Assembly: GCF_900104175.1 (NCBI RefSeq)
Contig: NZ_FNIX01000013.1
Location: 124,001 to 188,000 of the forward strand
Reading direction: 5' to 3'
Origin: Lentzea jiangxiensis
Lineage (GTDB): Bacteria; Actinomycetota; Actinomycetes; Mycobacteriales; Pseudonocardiaceae
DNA length: 64,000 nt
In this document: in pieces, positions 16,560 to 23,784 of the stretch
How positions within the stretch are numbered: position 1 is the first letter of the stretch
Layout of the letters: each line of letters opens with the position of its first letter
Program-made: the position numbers and the translations under genes
Notes under the pieces: generated by a model
The model's input: only the letters and a program-made list of their open reading frames with translations
The model's database searches: none
Told to the model about the DNA's origin: nothing

Positions 16560-17886
16560 GGCGCTCCCACGGCCCCTTGTCGGCGTCGTAACCGAAGAGG
16601 TCGCCCTCGATGCGGGCCGCCCGTGGCTTCGCGGGCTCCGGGGCGGGCTTCCTGGCCTTGACCGTGGTCTTCTCGGGCTCGGGCTCGGGCTCGGGCTCCG
16701 GTTCGGGCTCGGGCGCCGGGGCGGCCTCCTGGCGCACGGCGATGAGGGCCGCCAGCGCCGTCGTCACCGGGATCGCCGCGACGAGGCCGATGCTGCCCAC
16801 GAGCGTGCGGACGATCTCCTGCGCGATCTGCTGGGCGGTCAGGATCTCGCCCATCGACCGCCCGGCCAGCGAGATCGCGAGCAGCAACGGCAGCGCGGCA
16901 CCCGCGTAGGCCATCACGAGCGTGTTCACGACGGACGACATGTGGTCGCGCCCGATCCGCGAGCCCGCCGCGAAGAGCTCGCGCCACGTCAGCTTGTCGT
17001 TGGCGCGCCGCAGCTCCCAGACGGCACTGGTCTGCGTGACCGTCACGTCGTCGAGCACTCCCAGCGCGCCGATCAGCGTTCCGGCGAGCAGCAGGCCGCG
17101 GGTGTCGATGCCGGTGCCGAGGATCGTGACGAGGTTCGTGGTGTCCTCGTCGAGGCCGGTCAGCTTCGCGGCGGCCGAGAACAGCGCGCCCAGCACGCCG
17201 ATCAGCGCGAGGCTGACCAGCGTTCCGAGCACGGCGGTGGACGTGCGCGCGGAGATCCCGTGCGTCAGGTACAGCACCATGAACATGATCAGCCCGGCGC
17301 CGACCACCGCCACCATCAACGGGTTCTCGCCCGCGAGGATCGACGGCATGATGAACAGCACGAGCACCACGAAGCTCAGCAGCAACGCGCCCAGCGCCGC
17401 GAGGCCCTGCCACCGCCCGAGCAGCAGCACGGCCGCGGCGAACAGCAGCGCCAGCACCCAGAGCGACCAGCCGCGCTGGAAGTCGACGATCTGGTACGAC
17501 TCGGCGGCCTGCGGCTGACTGCCCGCATAGGACAGCACCACCTCGTCGCCGATCCGGAAACTCGGTGCGCCGGGGCCGTTCACGCTCGGGATCGTGATGC
17601 TCTGCCCGTTCGCGGCGCCGTCGGTCATCCGCACGGTGATGGCGACGCACTTCTCGCCGCAGTTCTCGGCGAGGCCCGTGACGACGGCCGCGACCGGCGT
17701 CTGGTGCAGCCCGACCTGCGCACCGGTCTTCTGCTCGTGCCCGAACGGGTAGAGCAGCGCCGCGCCGATGATCGTGGCCAGCGCCAACGGCACCAGCAGC
17801 CACATCAGCAACGTGCGCACCCGTTGCGACGCCGGTTCCGCGCTCAGCGCGTGGCTATGCCCGTGACCGTGACCCACGCGCGACAT
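16486..17886 (-). CDS. YibE/F family membrane protein
   Basis: A 466-residue multi-pass protein of the YibE/F family. It has a His-rich N-terminus (HGHGHSHALS), one span (LLMWLLVPLALATIIGAALL), an external beta domain of about 100 residues, then seven or so spans with conserved LDDVTVTQTSAVWEL. After the last span comes a low-complexity Pro-Glu repeat coded by repeated GGCTCG units (16673-16714 on the + strand) and a basic tail. ATG 17886 lies inside the end of nadR (32-base overlap). The function of the family is not established. The His-rich start could bind metal (inference). Confidence 0.85.
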   Translation of the reverse strand: MSRVGHGHGHSHALSAEPASQRVRTLLMWLLVPLALATIIGAALLYPFGHEQKTGAQVGLHQTPVAAVVTGLAENCGEKCVAITVRMTDGAANGQSITIPSVNGPGAPSFRIGDEVVLSYAGSQPQAAESYQIVDFQRGWSLWVLALLFAAAVLLLGRWQGLAALGALLLSFVVLVLFIMPSILAGENPLMVAVVGAGLIMFMVLYLTHGISARTSTAVLGTLVSLALIGVLGALFSAAAKLTGLDEDTTNLVTILGTGIDTRGLLLAGTLIGALGVLDDVTVTQTSAVWELRRANDKLTWRELFAAGSRIGRDHMSSVVNTLVMAYAGAALPLLLAISLAGRSMGEILTAQQIAQEIVRTLVGSIGLVAAIPVTTALAALIAVRQEAAPAPEPEPEPEPEPEPEKTTVKARKPAPEPAKPRAARIEGDLFGYDADKGPWERPSAPRARRAAPARPAPPARRRSSD

Positions 17887-18916
17887 CCTGCCCCATGAGG
17901 TGTTCGACCGCAGTGATGGCCGCCGCCAGCCGGTCTTCGGTGAGCTTGAGCCACGGCACGCCACGCCGCGTCAGCTCCTGGCCGAACAGGCCGGTCATCC
18001 ACTCCCGCAGGTGTTCGCCATCACGCCAGCCGTCCTGTTCGAACGGAACGCCGACGTGGTCGGTCAGCAGGTACAGGTCCGGTTCGGTGCCGGTGAAGAT
18101 CTCCGGCCGGAACCCGAGGTAGCGCTCACCCCACACCGTCGCGGCGAACGCGTCGTTGTCCGCGACGACGAGCGGCGCGGTCTCGGCGCGGATGCGGCGT
18201 TCCTGTTCGCGCGCAACGTCCTCGAAGTCGCCGAGCGTCCACACCAGACCGTCCGCGGTGGCCGCCGGGTCGAACGCCCGCGCGGCCGCCAGCTTGTGCT
18301 CGGTGTGCTCGCGGCCGTACTCGGCGATCCAGGGGACCCCGAAGTGCTGGGCGAGCTGCTTCGACAGGGTCGTCGTGCCGGTGCTCTCCGCGCCGAGGAC
18401 CACGACCTTCCGGCCGAGCCCACGCCGGGTGGCGGGGGCGAGGTGGTGCCAGTTCGCGACCGGGTCGGTGCGCAGCGCCGTACCGGACACGGGGTGGGTG
18501 AGGCGGTCGAGGTCGACGAGCACGTGCCGCGCGCCGAGCCGCCGCGCCAGTTCGTCGCCGTACTTCTCGCTGGAGAACACGACGTCGACCGGCGCGGCGG
18601 ACGGGTCGCCGTCCGCGATCGCGCGCCTGGCCAGCACCGCGCGTGTCAGGGCTACGTGCAGCTCCCAGATCTCGTCGGAGTCGAAGTCCACCGGGTGGTC
18701 GTCGAGGTCGCCGACGATCCGGACGCCCGGAGTCGCCGCGTGCGTCTCCGCGAGCCAGCGCACGCGGTGGTCGAGGGGAATCGTCTCGGACGTCGCCGCC
18801 AGCACCGTCACGGTCGTGCGACGGCTCCGGGAGGCCGCCGTCTCGATGAGGTGATGGTGCCCGTTGTGCGGTGGGTAGAACTTTCCGAGCACGAGCGCGT
18901 GGTCGAATTCCTTCAC
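17855..18916 (-). CDS. nadR: NadR-type NMN adenylyltransferase / ribosylnicotinamide kinase
   Basis: A 353-residue fusion for NAD salvage. The N-terminal nucleotidyltransferase domain (GKFYPPHNGHHHLIE, with the HxGH-type motif) joins NMN to ATP; the C-terminal P-loop domain would phosphorylate nicotinamide riboside. The P-loop reads GAESTGTTTLSK, with Thr where Walker A normally has Lys; I think this variant occurs in other actinobacterial NadRs. No N-terminal repressor HTH is present, unlike enteric NadR. It overlaps pnuC by four bases (ATGA), giving a transporter-kinase operon. Confidence 0.9.
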   Translation of the reverse strand: MKEFDHALVLGKFYPPHNGHHHLIETAASRSRRTTVTVLAATSETIPLDHRVRWLAETHAATPGVRIVGDLDDHPVDFDSDEIWELHVALTRAVLARRAIADGDPSAAPVDVVFSSEKYGDELARRLGARHVLVDLDRLTHPVSGTALRTDPVANWHHLAPATRRGLGRKVVVLGAESTGTTTLSKQLAQHFGVPWIAEYGREHTEHKLAAARAFDPAATADGLVWTLGDFEDVAREQERRIRAETAPLVVADNDAFAATVWGERYLGFRPEIFTGTEPDLYLLTDHVGVPFEQDGWRDGEHLREWMTGLFGQELTRRGVPWLKLTEDRLAAAITAVEHLMGQDVARGSRSRA

Positions 18917-19485
18917 GCCCGCACCTCATTGCTCTTGAGGTCCTTTGTCCAATTGCGCAACCCGAGCACGCACAACACCATGAACCCCACGTACAACACC
19001 GCTGTCAAGTACAGTTCCTTGTACGCGTAGAGCGGCACGTAAATCACGTCCGCGGCGATCCACAGCCACCAGCACTCGACCTTTTTGCGCGCCTGCCCCC
19101 ACGTCGCGAGCAGGGACAGCACGGTCGTGATCGCGTCCCAGAACGGCACCGTGGACTCGGTGAACGTGACGAGAACCCAGTGCAGCAGACCGGTTCCGAG
19201 GACGCCGGCGACCGCGAGCCAGAGCCACTGGGGCGTCGTGGTGCGGCTGACGTGCAGCGTCGAGTGCCGCTCGCCGCCGCGCACCCACGCCCACCAGCCG
19301 TAGACCGCGAGTGCCATGTAGACGATTTGCAGGCCCGAGTCGGCGTACAGGCCGCTGCCCCAGAACAGCACGAGGAACGCGACGTTGTTGGCAATGCCGA
19401 TCGGCCAGTTCCAGGGGTTTTGCCGGGCGACGAGCCATACGCACAGAGCGCCGGTGACAAAGCCTGCTACCTCAACGGGTGACAC
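18913..19485 (-). CDS. pnuC: nicotinamide riboside transporter PnuC
   Basis: A 190-residue transporter with about six or seven spans and PnuC hallmarks: NPWNWPIGIANNVAF near the N-terminus, QIVYMALAVYGWWAW, and WWLWIAADVIYVPLYAYKELY. It imports nicotinamide riboside, which the downstream NadR kinase traps. GTG 19485 is chosen over GTG 19491 because AAGGAG (complement of 19491-19496) lies five bases upstream. The promoter region is shared with the divergent radical SAM gene and contains the LexA palindrome, so SOS control of both directions is possible. Confidence 0.93.
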   Translation of the reverse strand: MSPVEVAGFVTGALCVWLVARQNPWNWPIGIANNVAFLVLFWGSGLYADSGLQIVYMALAVYGWWAWVRGGERHSTLHVSRTTTPQWLWLAVAGVLGTGLLHWVLVTFTESTVPFWDAITTVLSLLATWGQARKKVECWWLWIAADVIYVPLYAYKELYLTAVLYVGFMVLCVLGLRNWTKDLKSNEVRA

Positions 19486-19504
19486 GTGCACTCCTTGACC
19501 GCTG

Positions 19505-19522
19505 TTCGAACATGTGTTCGAA
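19505..19522. promoter_or_regulatory. LexA-binding SOS box
   Basis: TTCGAACATGTGTTCGAA is a perfect 18-base palindrome. Its core TCGAAC-N4-GTTCGA (19506-19521) equals the mycobacterial/actinobacterial LexA consensus. It lies 8 bases before the chosen start of the radical SAM gene and 19 bases from the divergent pnuC start. Such a position would repress transcription until DNA damage. Confidence 0.88.
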
Positions 19523-19530
19523 TCGATGCT

Positions 19531-21507
19531 GTGCGATGGGACGGACAGAAACTCGAGGCAGAGCCGCAGCAGGCACTACCGGGGCTACCGGGACTGGTGC
19601 GCAGCGTACGAACTCCTGAGTTCGCGGACGTGGTGTTCCACGAGGTCCGCGCCAAATCCGTGCTCAACGGGGTACCGGGGTCGTCGCTGCCCTTCTCGTG
19701 GACGGTCAACCCGTACCGCGGCTGCTCGCACGCCTGCACGTACTGCCTGGCGGGCGACACACCGGTCCTCATGGGCAACGGTCGCACGAAACCGTTGTCC
19801 GAGCTGAGGGAGGGCGATGAGATCTACGGCACCGAGCTCGTCGGCAACTACCGGCGCTACAAGCTCACGACCGTTCTCGCGCACTGGGAGACGCGCAAGC
19901 AGGCGTACCGCCTGACGCTGGAGGACGGCACGAGCGTCGTCGCGTCCGGCGACCACCGCTTCCTCACCGACCGCGGCTGGAAGCACGTCACGGGCGACAC
20001 CGCCGGCACCGGCCGCCGCCCGCACCTCACGACCGGCAACAAGCTGATGGGCACGGGGGCTTTCGTCGAGCAGCCCACCGTGACCGACGACTACCGCCGC
20101 GGCTACCTGCGCGGCATGGTGGACGACGAGACCGAGTTCCACATCCCCCTGGCCGACATCGAGGCCATGGAGCGCACGCAGGAGTACCTCGACTACTTCG
20201 GCGTGCGAGAGGGGAGGGGATTTCTGCACCAGGTGCGCGAGCTAGCGCACTGGCAGATAGCCCCGAACCCCGACTGGCTCAAGGGATTCCTGGCCGGCGC
20301 GTTCGACTACCTCGGGACCTGCTCGCGCAGCATCCTGCGGCTGTCCACGCGCAACGCCACCGTTCTGGAAGCGATCTGCCTGGCTCTCAAGCACTTCGAC
20401 TTCGACTTCGCGATCGAGGAGCTGCGCCGCCGCCGCGGCGTGCGGGTCGTGCGGCTGCGTGGCGGGCTGAGGGAGAACCTGAGGTTCTTCCACACCGTCG
20501 ACCCGGCGATCACCCGCAAGCGCGACATCGACGGCGTGGCGATCAAGTCGCGGCAGCCGCTCGGCGTCGTGTCCGTGGAACCGCTGGGGGAGATGACCCT
20601 CTACGACATCTCGACCGGCACGGCGGACTTCATCGCGAACGGCGTCGTGTCGCACAACTGCTTCGCCCGCAAGACGCACTCGTACCTGGACCTCGACACC
20701 GGCGAGGACTTCGACAACCAGCTGATCGTCAAGGTCAACGCGGGCGAGGTGCTGTCGCGCCAGCTGCGGTCGCCGAAGTGGAGGCAGGAGCACGTCGCGC
20801 TCGGCACCAACACCGATCCGTACCAGCGGGCGGAGGGGCGGTACGCCTTGATGCCAGGGATCATCGAGGCGCTGACCGCCTCCCGCACGCCCTTCTCGAT
20901 CCTCACGAAGGGCACGCTGCTGGCACGGGACCTGCCGCTGCTGTCCGCCGCGGCCGAGGTCGTGCCGGTCGGGATCGCGGTGTCGCTCGCGCTGATGGAC
21001 CGGGACCTGCACAAGTCGCTGGAGCCCGGCACACCCACGCCGGCCGCGCGGCTGGAGCTGGTGCGGAAGGTGCGTGACGCGGGCTTGCCGTGCGGTGTCT
21101 TCGTGGCGCCGGTGCTGCCCGAGCTGACGGATTCCGTGGAGCAGCTGGACTTCCTGCTGGAGCAGATCGCCGCCGCCGGTGCGACGGGCGTGACCGTGCT
21201 GCCGCTGCACCTGCGCCCCGGCGCGAAGGAGTGGTTCGCCGCGTGGCTGCGGCGCGAGCACCCGGACCTGGTCGAGACGTACCGGTACCTGTACGGCGCC
21301 CGGTCCTATGTGGACAGGCGCTACCGCGACCGCCTCGCGGCGCGGGTGGCTCCGCTGGTCGAGAAGCACGGCTTGGCGCCGCGCGGACGGTCCGCCGACG
21401 CCGTCACCGGGGTTCCCGGTGACGACGAGGGCGTGTGGCCCGACGGCAGCCTGCCCGTGGGCGTTCCGGCACCGCGGGTGGACCAGGAACAGCTCAGCCT
21501 GCTGTGA
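19531..21507 (+). CDS. intein-containing Rv2578c-family (SPL-like) radical SAM protein
   Basis: Precursor of 658 residues. Removing a 305-residue intein leaves a 353-residue protein homologous to M. tuberculosis Rv2578c, related to spore photoproduct lyase: GLVRSVRTPEF, NPYRGCSHACTY/CFARKTH (4Fe-4S motif CxxxCxxC), ALGTNTDPYQRAEGRYALMPGI, SILTKGTLLARDLPLL. It probably acts in DNA repair or nucleic-acid modification; the substrate is unknown. GTG 19531 (MRWDGQKLEAEP) matches the family start; a GTG at 19486 would read through the LexA palindrome. The 3' end overlaps DUF4865 by 14 bases. The SOS box suggests damage induction. Confidence 0.92.
   Translation: MRWDGQKLEAEPQQALPGLPGLVRSVRTPEFADVVFHEVRAKSVLNGVPGSSLPFSWTVNPYRGCSHACTYCLAGDTPVLMGNGRTKPLSELREGDEIYGTELVGNYRRYKLTTVLAHWETRKQAYRLTLEDGTSVVASGDHRFLTDRGWKHVTGDTAGTGRRPHLTTGNKLMGTGAFVEQPTVTDDYRRGYLRGMVDDETEFHIPLADIEAMERTQEYLDYFGVREGRGFLHQVRELAHWQIAPNPDWLKGFLAGAFDYLGTCSRSILRLSTRNATVLEAICLALKHFDFDFAIEELRRRRGVRVVRLRGGLRENLRFFHTVDPAITRKRDIDGVAIKSRQPLGVVSVEPLGEMTLYDISTGTADFIANGVVSHNCFARKTHSYLDLDTGEDFDNQLIVKVNAGEVLSRQLRSPKWRQEHVALGTNTDPYQRAEGRYALMPGIIEALTASRTPFSILTKGTLLARDLPLLSAAAEVVPVGIAVSLALMDRDLHKSLEPGTPTPAARLELVRKVRDAGLPCGVFVAPVLPELTDSVEQLDFLLEQIAAAGATGVTVLPLHLRPGAKEWFAAWLRREHPDLVETYRYLYGARSYVDRRYRDRLAARVAPLVEKHGLAPRGRSADAVTGVPGDDEGVWPDGSLPVGVPAPRVDQEQLSLL
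19744..20658 (+). other. intein (protein intron) within the radical SAM protein
   Basis: Self-splicing element of 305 residues. It begins with Cys1 (CLAGDTPVLMGNG, block A), has block B SGDHRFLTDRGW and ends GVVSHN before Cys+1 (CFARK), so all splice-junction residues are present. Insertion is exactly at the third cysteine of CSHACTYC, and splicing rebuilds the Fe-S site. The middle has two LAGLIDADG-like segments (GYLRGMVDDETEF and FLAGAFDYLG). The second has Leu where the catalytic acidic residue should be, so the homing endonuclease is probably inactive. Inteins at this site are known in the family. Confidence 0.93.
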
Positions 21508-22021
21508 TGTCGGCGAGCTCCGGCTCGCTCAGGTGGAGGACCTCGAAGACACCCTCTTCCCCGGGGTGTTCCTCCCACAGTTCGAAGCGCACGACCTCCC
21601 ACGTGCGCGGGTCGACGCCCACGGCCGCCGAGTGCAGGCCGGGCGACTCGCGGAGCTCGATCCCCGCCACCACGTCGATCGGGTTCGCCTCCGGTGCGAG
21701 CCTCGTGATCGTCCGCGTCGCGTACCTCGCCGTGGCCGCGCCACCCCGCAGGAACGCCACGCCCGGCCAGTGCCGCACCTCCGGCCGGCCGAAGTCCGCG
21801 AGGATCCCCTGGAAGCCACCTCCGCGGTAGAGGAAGTTCGCCATCCCCGCCGAGGTGTTCCACACGTAGAACGGCGCGTACGTCGTGTCGCGGACGAGGT
21901 ACGCCTTGAACCCCAGGCCTTCGAACCGGTCGAGCGCGTGACCGCGGGTGCGGACGCGTTCCCGGACGATGTCCATGTCGTAGTTCGACGGCAGCCTGAT
22001 CTCGTACTGCATTGCGATCAT
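21494..22021 (-). CDS. DUF4865 family protein
   Basis: A 175-residue protein with the DUF4865 pattern: MIAMQYEIRLPSNYDM at the start, GLGFKAYLVRDT, YAPFYVWN and FLYRGGGFQGI. Function is unknown; the family often sits with small stress-, tautomerase- or SnoaL-type proteins. It starts at ATG 22021, 13 bases after the SnoaL-like gene, so the two form an operon. Its last 14 bases overlap, antisense, the end of the radical SAM gene, so no terminator separates the two units. Confidence 0.85.
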   Translation of the reverse strand: MIAMQYEIRLPSNYDMDIVRERVRTRGHALDRFEGLGFKAYLVRDTTYAPFYVWNTSAGMANFLYRGGGFQGILADFGRPEVRHWPGVAFLRGGAATARYATRTITRLAPEANPIDVVAGIELRESPGLHSAAVGVDPRTWEVVRFELWEEHPGEEGVFEVLHLSEPELADITAG

Positions 22022-22034
22022 GCTTCTGTTGTAC

Positions 22035-22379
22035 CTACGCCCAGCCGCCCTGGGCCATCGTCTGGAACTTCCACTCGCCGTCCACGCGCGTGAGCAGGTC
22101 GCCGTAGCGCACCGTGATCCCGTTGATCGTGCCGTCGGTGATCACGAAGACCAGGTTGTCGTTGATGAAGTGCGGCGTCCTCTTCGACTCCATCTGCACC
22201 TCGCCTCCCAGTTGCGCCCCCATCTGCTCGATGAACGTCGCGCGGTCCCACGACGTCGCGGACCCGTCGGTGACCGCGTTGATCGGGAACAGGGCCATGT
22301 CGGCCATCGCCTCGACGTCGCCCGCGACCGCGAGCGCGTCCCACTTCTCGAACCACTGCACAATCTCGTCGTACGACAT
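22035..22379 (-). CDS. SnoaL-like / NTF2-fold protein
   Basis: A 114-residue protein of the NTF2-like fold (MSYDEIVQWFEKWDALAVAGD, then MADMALFPINAVTDGS, ITVRYGDLLTRVDGEWKFQTM). Such proteins are small isomerases, cyclases or ligand binders; the substrate is unknown. ATG 22379 follows a -10-like TACAAT by seven bases on the minus strand, suggesting a leaderless transcript. A longer reading from 22421 would overlap the methyltransferase gene and swallow the promoter palindrome. It is first in an operon with DUF4865. Confidence 0.75.
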   Translation of the reverse strand: MSYDEIVQWFEKWDALAVAGDVEAMADMALFPINAVTDGSATSWDRATFIEQMGAQLGGEVQMESKRTPHFINDNLVFVITDGTINGITVRYGDLLTRVDGEWKFQTMAQGGWA

Positions 22380-22380
22380 A

Positions 22381-22395
22381 CCGTACATTGTACGG
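22381..22395. promoter_or_regulatory. operator-like palindrome overlapping a leaderless promoter
   Basis: CCGTACATTGTACGG is a perfect 7-1-7 palindrome directly in front of the SnoaL-like start. On the minus strand it contains TACAAT, a good -10 hexamer, seven bases before the ATG. A repressor bound here would cover the -10 box. No matching regulator can be assigned; the TetR gene 0.8 kb away has a different palindrome at its own promoter. Confidence 0.55.
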
Positions 22396-22398
22396 AAC

Positions 22399-23154
22399 TT
22401 AGCGTGATCCGACCACCGCATTGGCGTCTTCGCTGGTCACGAGCTTGGCGGTGAGTCCGGCGGCGGTGAAGGCGGCCAGTGCGGCCGGTGCCTGGCGCTC
22501 ACTGGTCTCGCTCAGCAGGTGTCCGCCGGGGCGCAGCCAGGTCGTCGCCTGCCCGGCCACGCGGCGCAGGACCTCCAGGCCGTCCGCGCCGCCGTCGAGT
22601 GCCATGCGCGCCTCGTAGTCGCGGGCCTCGACCGGCATGAACGCTATGTCGTCGGTCGGCACGTACGGGACGTTGGCGACGACGACGTCGATGCGTCCGC
22701 GCAGGTGCGTGGGCAGAGCGTCGAACAGATCCCCTTCGAACACGTTCGTGAGGTTCTTGCGCGCGCATGCCACCGCCACGGGGTCGATGTCGGCGGCGTA
22801 GACGGTGGCAGCGGGGAGTCGGTGCCGGAGCACCGCGCCGACCGCGCCGGAGCCGCAGCACAGGTCGACCACGACGCCCGGCTTCAGGCCGACGGCGAGG
22901 TCCACGAGCAGTTCGGTGCGGTGGCGGGGCACGAACACGCCCTTGGTGACGACGATCCGCTGCCCGCAGAACACGGCCCACCCGACGGCGTGTTCCAGCG
23001 GCAGACCGTTGACCCGCTGGGTCACCAGTTCCTCGAGGTGCTCCGGGCCGGTGGCGGCTTCTTCGAGGAGGGCGGCCTCGTCCTCGGCGAACACGCAGCC
23101 GGCGGCCCTCAGTCGTTCCACGATGCTCATCGGGGCGGACGGTACTCGCGCCAT
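22399..23154 (-). CDS. PrmC/HemK-like protein-(glutamine-N5) methyltransferase
   Basis: A 251-residue SAM-dependent methyltransferase of the HemK/PrmC type: substrate-binding N-terminal helices (LPLEHAVGWAVFCG), the SAM motif VVDLCCGSGAVGAVL, ADIDPVAV, and the catalytic motif written NVPY (VVANVPYVP) instead of NPPY. It probably methylates a glutamine of a protein but is unlikely to be the housekeeping PrmC, normally found beside prfA. The start is ATG 23154, or ATG 23130 if the first eight residues are not used. Its promoter region holds the TetR operator. Confidence 0.8.
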   Translation of the reverse strand: MARVPSAPMSIVERLRAAGCVFAEDEAALLEEAATGPEHLEELVTQRVNGLPLEHAVGWAVFCGQRIVVTKGVFVPRHRTELLVDLAVGLKPGVVVDLCCGSGAVGAVLRHRLPAATVYAADIDPVAVACARKNLTNVFEGDLFDALPTHLRGRIDVVVANVPYVPTDDIAFMPVEARDYEARMALDGGADGLEVLRRVAGQATTWLRPGGHLLSETSERQAPAALAAFTAAGLTAKLVTSEDANAVVGSR

Positions 23155-23157
23155 TTA

Positions 23158-23177
23158 CAAGCAGTCTTGACTGTTTG
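23158..23177. promoter_or_regulatory. TetR-type operator palindrome with -35 box
   Basis: CAAGCAGTC-TT-GACTGTTTG has arms matching at 8 of 9 positions. It lies between the divergent PrmC-like gene (start 23154) and tetR (start 23203). TTGACT at 23167-23172, a good -35 hexamer on the plus strand, is inside the right half, so a bound repressor would block the promoter of the whole catabolic operon. Confidence 0.65.
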
Positions 23178-23202
23178 TTTGTTCGGCGGAACACTCGGCC
23201 GC

Positions 23203-23784
23203 GTGGAGACGAGGCAGCGCCAGGCCGACCGCAGCCGCGGGACCAAGCGGAAGCTGATGGAGGCGACCGTCGAGTGCCTGGTGGAACGCGGCTGGTCCGG
23301 CACGACGACGACCGAGGTGGCCGAGCGGGCCGGGGTGTCGCGCGGCGCGCAGCTGCACCACTTCCGCACGCGCGGGGAACTGGTGGCCGCGGCGGTGGAG
23401 CACGTGGGCGCGGAGAGCGTCGAGGCGCTCAAGCGGCGTGCGGAGATCGCCGAGAAGAGCACGCACGCCGTGGTCGAGCTGATCGCGGACTTCCACGCCA
23501 GCGACCTGTTCACCGCCGCCCTGGAGCTGTGGGTGGCCGCGCGGACCGATCCCGAGCTGCGCGAGCAGGTGCTCGAGCTGCAGGCACGGCTGGGGCGCGA
23601 GGTGTACGGGCTGGCGCTCGAGCTGCTCGACGTGGACGACAGCCGGCCCGGTGTGAAGGACGCGGTGCAGGCAACCCTTGATCTCGTGCGCGGGCTGGCG
23701 CTCGCCAACCAGCTCGCCGACGACACCAAGCGCCGGGCGCACGTGGTGCGCTACTGGGCGCGGATGCTGGAGGAGCAGCTGTGA
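23203..23784 (+). CDS. TetR family transcriptional regulator
   Basis: A 193-residue repressor: N-terminal TetR helix-turn-helix (TKRKLMEATVECLVERGWSGTTTTEVAERAGVSRGAQLHHF) and a C-terminal ligand domain. GTG 23203 gives METRQRQADRSRGTKRK, a usual basic start; the Shine-Dalgarno sequence is weak. It is first in a tightly coupled operon, since its stop overlaps the next start (GTGA). It most likely senses an acyl-CoA or free acid handled by the operon and represses both itself and the downstream genes through the palindrome just upstream. Confidence 0.9.
   Translation: METRQRQADRSRGTKRKLMEATVECLVERGWSGTTTTEVAERAGVSRGAQLHHFRTRGELVAAAVEHVGAESVEALKRRAEIAEKSTHAVVELIADFHASDLFTAALELWVAARTDPELREQVLELQARLGREVYGLALELLDVDDSRPGVKDAVQATLDLVRGLALANQLADDTKRRAHVVRYWARMLEEQL

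Noticed and set aside
16673..16714. Tandem GGCTCG repeats as a possible satellite or regulatory repeat
   Set aside because: They code for the Pro-Glu low-complexity tail of the YibE/F protein in frame; ordinary coding microrepeat.
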